Shown: piece by piece, positions 21,864 through 25,005 of the stretch
Numbering within the stretch: position 1 is the stretch's first letter
Layout of the letters: the number at the start of each line of letters is the position of its first letter
IMG/VR virus record: IMGVR_UViG_3300042924_003830
Location: 1 to 25,005 of that record
DNA: 25,005 nucleotides
DNA from: a virus
Strand: one strand, 5' to 3'
The notes under the pieces: model-generated
Databases searched by the model: none
What the model saw: only the letters and a program-made list of their open reading frames with translations
What the model was told of the DNA's origin: nothing
Made by a program: the position numbers and the translations under genes

Positions 21864-21881
21864 TCAGCCGAGGGCGAAAGC
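21831..21881 (-). other. 51-nt in-frame insertion with RNA hairpin and stop codon in terL
   Basis: The insertion sits between codons for Trp194 (21882-21884) and the Asp that normally follows (21828-21830). Coding-strand order is a 16-nt arm (21881-21866, starting GCTTTCGCCC), a GAGA loop (21865-21862), the matching 16-nt arm (21861-21846), then 15 nt to the junction. All 16 positions pair in RNA, including two G-U pairs. The UGA (21866-21864) spans the last stem base and the loop. GGC (21869-21867) precedes the UGA, and GGC recurs in frame at 21842-21840 and 21848-21846. Insertion length is a multiple of three. The left and right borders are ambiguous by 1 nt because both sides carry G. Confidence 0.9.
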
Positions 21882-22463
21882 CCAGAGGCGACGGTCCCTT
21901 TGCGCATGAAGTTCATCGAACAGCAGGGCGTGGATATTCAGCCCCTCGGCACGGAACGCATCCGCCGAGAGCACCCGATAGAACGAGTTGCTGGCCTTGT
22001 GGATGATCGTCTTCCGGCTGTCGATCACGTCGAAATACTTCGACAACGCAGGCGAGGCCCGCACCATGCTGGCGGCCTCCCTGTATATGATCCCTGCCTG
22101 CTCACGGTCGCTAGCCGCCCCGTAGCACTCAGCACCTTTTTCCCCGTCGAACCCGGTCAGATAGAGTGCCAGCCCGGCAAGTGTGGTGCTCTTGCCTTGC
22201 TTCTTCGGGAGTTCGATGTACCCGATTCGGTGCTGCCGCGTGCCGTCTGGGTTCAGCCGACCGAAGAGCTCACGCAGCACATAGTGCTGCCAGGGCAGGA
22301 GCTTGAACGGCTGGCCCGCGATCTGGCCCTTGCTATGCCGCAGGATGTTCTCGAAGAACCAGACGACGCGCTCGTACTTCTTCTGCCCCTCGGGCGTGAG
22401 TTCACGCGCCGTGGATCTTGAAGAACTCTTCAACTTCGTCGGTTGGCTTTTCTTCTTTGCCAC
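21864..22463 (-). CDS. terL: Large terminase, N-terminal part (Walker A and B)
   Basis: This 199-codon part starts at GTG 22463, overlapping the small-terminase end by 62 nt, with AGGA 11-12 nt upstream. It holds LPWQHYVLRELFGRL near 57, variant Walker A PKKQGKST at 86-93, and Walker B ALLFDELHAQ at 179-188. It ends with five foreign residues and a TGA right after DRRLW. Terminase motors need Walker A, Walker B and motif III in one ATPase core, so this fragment alone should not pump DNA. TGA is used as a normal stop throughout the window, so a genome-wide UGA reassignment is unlikely. Confidence 0.88.
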   Translation of the reverse strand: MAKKKSQPTKLKSSSRSTARELTPEGQKKYERVVWFFENILRHSKGQIAGQPFKLLPWQHYVLRELFGRLNPDGTRQHRIGYIELPKKQGKSTTLAGLALYLTGFDGEKGAECYGAASDREQAGIIYREAASMVRASPALSKYFDVIDSRKTIIHKASNSFYRVLSADAFRAEGLNIHALLFDELHAQRDRRLWAFALG

Positions 22464-22875
22464 CTAGCCGTGTCCTGCTGGTAGGGGTCAATCCAAACTC
22501 GCCCATTAGCGACGCCTGGAGCGCCACTAAACTTCGATATAGCGGGCCTGCCGGGTTCGGCTTCACGCCACCGAGATCGGTTCGCATCACGGGGCCGGTC
22601 GCCCGCAACTCCAAAAGGCACGCCTGCGTTGCAGCATAGACCTCGCACAAAGTCGCTAAGGCTTCGCCATCGGCCTGGGTGAGCGTGCCCAGTTCGAGCA
22701 GGAGCGGCACAAACTCGTTCCACTTCGCGACGGCCTGGGGCTCGACCATCAATCGCTGCGGCATCGGCGGCGCACCGGACGGGGCCGGGAGGTCGGGACG
22801 AATCTGCCGTTTGCCGGGGTTGCCCTCAAGCAGTTTTTGGGCAGCCGTCTTTGGTTTGCGTCCGACGCGTGCCAT
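22402..22875 (-). CDS. terS: Small terminase, P27 family
   Basis: A 157-residue protein starting at ATG 22875. It has the family's N-terminal RKPKTAAQKLLEGNPGKR motif, a helical DNA-binding and oligomerisation middle (QAVAKWNEFVPLLLELGTLT, then ADGEALATLCEVYA), and a C-terminal FGLTPTSRTRLGG block before an acidic EE..DE.EEFF tail. P27-type small terminases recognise phage DNA and hand it to the large subunit. AAGG lies just upstream of the start. The end overlaps the start of terL. Confidence 0.9.
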   Translation of the reverse strand: MARVGRKPKTAAQKLLEGNPGKRQIRPDLPAPSGAPPMPQRLMVEPQAVAKWNEFVPLLLELGTLTQADGEALATLCEVYAATQACLLELRATGPVMRTDLGGVKPNPAGPLYRSLVALQASLMGEFGLTPTSRTRLGGKEEKPTDEVEEFFKIHGA

Positions 22876-23099
22876 AACCTTACGAAACTGTTAGGTAGTT
22901 TTTTGTTGCTCCACACTCCGAGGCGCTACTGGATCGCCTGAGAGGTGCCGTTTTTTTGCGGATTGCCGGAAGTCGGTCCTGAGTGCTGATCGGCCTTCCC
23001 AAAAACGCTGCGGAGTTTTGCGGGCACGCGTTTTCGGCTTCTACGTACGGTATTGCTCATTGAGGGTCGGTATGATCCGAGGCACGCCGGGTACGCTCG
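22876..23099. other. 224-nt intergenic gap between HNH and terS genes
   Basis: No ORF with coding character was found on either strand. On the - strand there is an imperfect hairpin AAAACGC...GCGTTTT with an 18-20 nt loop near 22999-23032, weak as a terminator, and several A/T runs. It would be a natural place for a packaging (cos or pac) signal beside terS, or a promoter for the structural genes, but no consensus was recognised. Confidence 0.35.
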
Positions 23100-24194
23100 C
23101 TACATCCGCAGCCTCATCTGACCGACCGCCCGAGCACCCTTGATGCTGTTGCATCGAAAGCAGGCCGTTTGGAGGTTGTGCCTTTCGTGTGGGCCACCAA
23201 GCGACATCGGCACGATATGGTCTATCGTCGGCGACAAGGGATGAATCTTCCCTGTCCTCTTGTTCCACGCTGGTTTATTTAAGCACTTGCGGCCACATAA
23301 CTGGCAGACGTAGCCGTCCTGCGCGTACACGTCCCCAACCGGCACGCTCTCGTAACGCACTCCGTGATGCCTCGCACGCGACCTGTGGTTTCTGCCATAT
23401 CGACGCTTGGCTTCCCGGCGTGACGCTTTAGCTGAGGCCGTGCGGCACTCGCAGCACATTACGCCGTTCGGTCCGCAAGAAACTCCACGGACCACCACCC
23501 TAACGCCGCACTTATTGCAGTTGGCCACGGTTTTGCTTTTTCGCATGCACCGCCTTGAGCAGAACCGCGATGCGCCTTCATTGCATCGCCCGCCACACAA
23601 CTCGCACTTGCGTTCTTGGGATGAGAGGGCCGCCATGCGAGAGAAAAGCCGCTGGCACTTGAACACTTGCTTCCAGCACTTCGCTATATGCCGCATGGCC
23701 ATTACTGACGGGGCTGACGAGTACGGCCCCATCTTGTGCCACGTTGCCTTGAGCTGGTTCGTCCTGTCCCATTTGTGATCGCCTGCATTGCGTGCGTCGT
23801 AGAAGCACCTCTTGCTGCAATACAGGTTTGCGTCGTTGCCGCCATACTTCCGCCTGAACGATTGGCCGCATCGCTTGCAGGTGGGCTTTGGCAGGCGTCT
23901 ACTGGCCTGTGTGCCCCTGCGGCGGCCGCTGCTGTACTCGGCTGAGTAAGCCTTTCTCCAAGCCTTTTGGCAGGCGTCAGCACACTCTGGCGAGCAGCAC
24001 TTGGCCTTGCCGACATTAGCCCCGACATTTGTGAACTGCTTTCCGCAGTTCTTGCAGGTGGCCTGCTCGGTCACCTCGACCCAGCGGCCAGCCTTCCTGG
24101 CCAGATGACGCTGCACCTTGTCGCAGTGCGGGCAGCGCTGGCAATCTCTTCCGGTCGCCGTCTTCCAATCCGAACCACACTTGCGGCATGCCAT
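23100..24194 (-). CDS. HNH endonuclease with multiple zinc-finger modules
   Basis: A 364-residue protein with AAAGGAG before ATG 24194. The C-terminal HNH domain has CQLC at 297-300, DH at 325-326 (TIDHIVPMSLGG), Asn340 and CFRC at 345-348. Before it lie at least five Cys4-like modules: C3/C6 with C21/C24, C47/C50 with C67/C71, C106/C109 with C126/C130, C197/C200 with C212/C216, and C226/C229 with C248/C250. The total is well above 20 cysteines, with basic linkers. HNH enzymes cut DNA. Those beside terminase genes can assist packaging, but this long zinc-rich form is more like a free-standing homing endonuclease with extra DNA-binding fingers. It is followed by terS. Confidence 0.88.
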   Translation of the reverse strand: MACRKCGSDWKTATGRDCQRCPHCDKVQRHLARKAGRWVEVTEQATCKNCGKQFTNVGANVGKAKCCSPECADACQKAWRKAYSAEYSSGRRRGTQASRRLPKPTCKRCGQSFRRKYGGNDANLYCSKRCFYDARNAGDHKWDRTNQLKATWHKMGPYSSAPSVMAMRHIAKCWKQVFKCQRLFSRMAALSSQERKCELCGGRCNEGASRFCSRRCMRKSKTVANCNKCGVRVVVRGVSCGPNGVMCCECRTASAKASRREAKRRYGRNHRSRARHHGVRYESVPVGDVYAQDGYVCQLCGRKCLNKPAWNKRTGKIHPLSPTIDHIVPMSLGGPHERHNLQTACFRCNSIKGARAVGQMRLRM

Positions 24195-24239
24195 GCGAAT
24201 GGTCTCCTTTGCTTGTGGAGACCGATGGTGGCATGTTTG

Positions 24240-24557
24240 TCAAACCATTCGTGTGGCCGTCTCTCGCCGCGTCTTCCTACTGTGGCACGACAGGCATCTG
24301 GCCTCGCCATTGCCCACGTCATACCGTTCGCCACCCTGGCTGATAGGCACGACGTGATCGGCGTGCATGCTTCGACCGTGGGCCACGCGCCCGCAGTCCA
24401 CGCATTGCCAGTTGCACTTGTTCAGCACGGCCTGACGCCAAGCCTTGTGGGCCTTCGAGCAGTAGCCTCGTGCCGCTGCGTTGGGCCTGGCTGAGTCGTC
24501 GCGCCTGGGCTGTGTCCTCAGCCTTGGCGGCCTGTGGCTTGGAATCCGTGCTGGCAT
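24240..24557 (-). CDS. Small HNH endonuclease, packaging type
   Basis: A 105-residue protein. The first 30 residues are Pro/Arg-rich. The HNH core includes CVDC at 52-55, MHADHVVPISQGG near 64-76, Asn83 and CLSCHSRKT at 88-96. This compact C..C-HxDH-N-C..C form is like the HK97 gp74 type, which is encoded beside terminase genes and supports cos cleavage and packaging. ATG 24557 is used because GAAGG lies very close upstream. The true start could be a few codons later. It precedes the zinc-rich HNH gene. Confidence 0.85.
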   Translation of the reverse strand: MPARIPSHRPPRLRTQPRRDDSARPNAAARGYCSKAHKAWRQAVLNKCNWQCVDCGRVAHGRSMHADHVVPISQGGERYDVGNGEARCLSCHSRKTRRETATRMV

Positions 24558-24619
24558 GCCTTCAGCCTATGCCTAGCGTCCAGTTGGCTTGCAGCCTTAT
24601 GTCGCCGCTATAGCGCACT

Positions 24620-24868
24620 TCAGGCGGGCGGCTCGGGCAGCGGCATCCAGTGGGTAGCGTCCACGCCAGCCTCATCGCAGGTGATGTTGCCGTCCTCGTA
24701 TAGCCAAAACTCGCCGCCCAAGAAATAGCCGACAGCCTGCCCACCGTAGCCGTCTCGGTAGTTGAGATACAGCAGGATCGAGTCTGGCCTGCCTTCCTCC
24801 GGCAGCCGATCGCTCACGGAAACCCAGCGATCCGTCAGCGTGTAAACCTTGCCGTTGATGATCTCCAT
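24620..24868 (-). CDS. DUF551-like protein
   Basis: An 82-residue protein starting at ATG 24868. It has WVSVSDRLPEEGRPDSILLY near residues 15-34, then a G..VGYF segment and THWMPLPEPP at the end. This is the DUF551 pattern (W..V.DRLP......VL.Y....... THWMPLPEPP), found in many phage and prophage early genes, with no known function. The match is strong in both halves. A second, related C-terminus is encoded just upstream. Confidence 0.85.
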   Translation of the reverse strand: MEIINGKVYTLTDRWVSVSDRLPEEGRPDSILLYLNYRDGYGGQAVGYFLGGEFWLYEDGNITCDEAGVDATHWMPLPEPPA

Positions 24869-24884
24869 CCGTCTCTCTCTTCGC

Positions 24885-25005
24885 TCAGTAGCGCACCGGC
24901 GGCTCTGGCATCGGCATCCACGCGACCGGCTCTTTCACAACGCCACCATCCGAGCAGCAAAATTGCAGTCCCATGTGGCCTTTCAGCCAGTAGGTTGCGG
25001 GTTGA
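24885..25005 (-). CDS. DUF551-like protein, C-terminal fragment
   Basis: Forty codons are visible before TGA 24885-24887; the start lies beyond the right edge. The fragment ends with WMPMPEPPVRY, the DUF551 ending, preceded by YWLKGHMG and a CC pair. It is not identical to the neighbour at 24620-24868, so these are two diverged tandem copies rather than a recent duplication. Only 15 nt separate them, so they are probably co-transcribed. Confidence 0.7.
   Translation of the reverse strand, partial: QPATYWLKGHMGLQFCCSDGGVVKEPVAWMPMPEPPVRY

Noticed and set aside
21864-21866. Genome-wide reassignment of UGA (for example to Gly or Trp) to explain the TGA in terL
   Set aside because: Many genes in the window end at TGA in ATGA/GTGA overlaps, and reading through them would give long nonsense tails.
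21831-21881. Selenocysteine insertion (SECIS) at the terL UGA
   Set aside because: Bacterial SECIS hairpins follow the UGA. Here the UGA is at the top of the hairpin, in the loop, and terminases have no selenoprotein relatives.
21831-21881. Group I or II intron or an intein
   Set aside because: The insertion is only 51 nt, much too short for any known self-splicing intron core or intein.
21356-21916. 186-residue ORF across the terL gap
   Set aside because: It is in a different frame from terL, very Arg/Ser/Pro-rich, and a shadow of the terminase coding sequence.
23500-23508. CTAACGCCG core inside the HNH gene
   Set aside because: Only nine bases match, it is inside a coding region and has no promoter around it, so chance is likely.

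Overview
The window reads as about 25 kb of a high-GC tailed temperate phage or prophage with a long-tailed (siphovirus) HK97-type layout. Only the integrase gene lies on the + strand. Everything else is on the - strand, mostly in tightly overlapping pairs (ATGA, GTGA, TAATG), so transcription runs right to left. The GC-rich codon use, a cysteine-rich tail-protein N-terminus and several uncharacterised tail proteins remind me of planctomycete (pre)phages, but the host is inference. No tRNA, rRNA, CRISPR array or IS element was seen.

Layout from right to left: two DUF551-like genes (one cut by the window edge); two HNH endonuclease genes, one unusually rich in zinc-binding modules; P27-type small terminase; large terminase; HK97 portal; S78 prohead protease; a 56-residue zinc-ribbon gene; major capsid protein; an intra-operon terminator; a glycosyltransferase-like gene; a small basic protein; three head-tail connector/closure proteins; tail terminator; two tail-tube-like proteins; a gpG/gpGT tail chaperone pair with a GGGAAAA -1 frameshift site; a tape measure of 1257 residues; three uncharacterised tail genes including a 699-residue cysteine-rich protein; then small late genes (zinc ribbon, mini HExxH protein, coiled/HTH-like protein, metallophosphoesterase, MazG/DUF1599-like protein, 65-residue protein). 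A large stem-loop separates these from the convergent tyrosine integrase. Left of the integrase lies a leftward early cluster: HTH/excisionase-like protein, small unknown proteins, an HTH-like protein, and the start of a RecT-like annealing protein running off the left edge. Its promoters share a repeated operator-like sequence.

The most unusual feature is in the large terminase gene. The reading frame continues in the same phase across the whole gene but is broken by one in-frame TGA. The TGA lies inside a 51-nt (17-codon) insertion placed exactly between the conserved Leu-Trp and Asp-Ala-Leu residues after Walker B. The insertion encodes a 16-bp hairpin with a GAGA (GNRA) loop. The stem is fully paired only on the mRNA strand, because its two G-U pairs become C-A mismatches on the other strand. 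GGC codons precede the TGA and recur in frame after the hairpin. This resembles the ribosome-bypass gap of phage T4 gene 60 in general design and deserves testing as bypass, readthrough, RNA removal or an inactivating insertion. The zinc-rich HNH gene next to the terminase genes could be related to how the insertion arrived.
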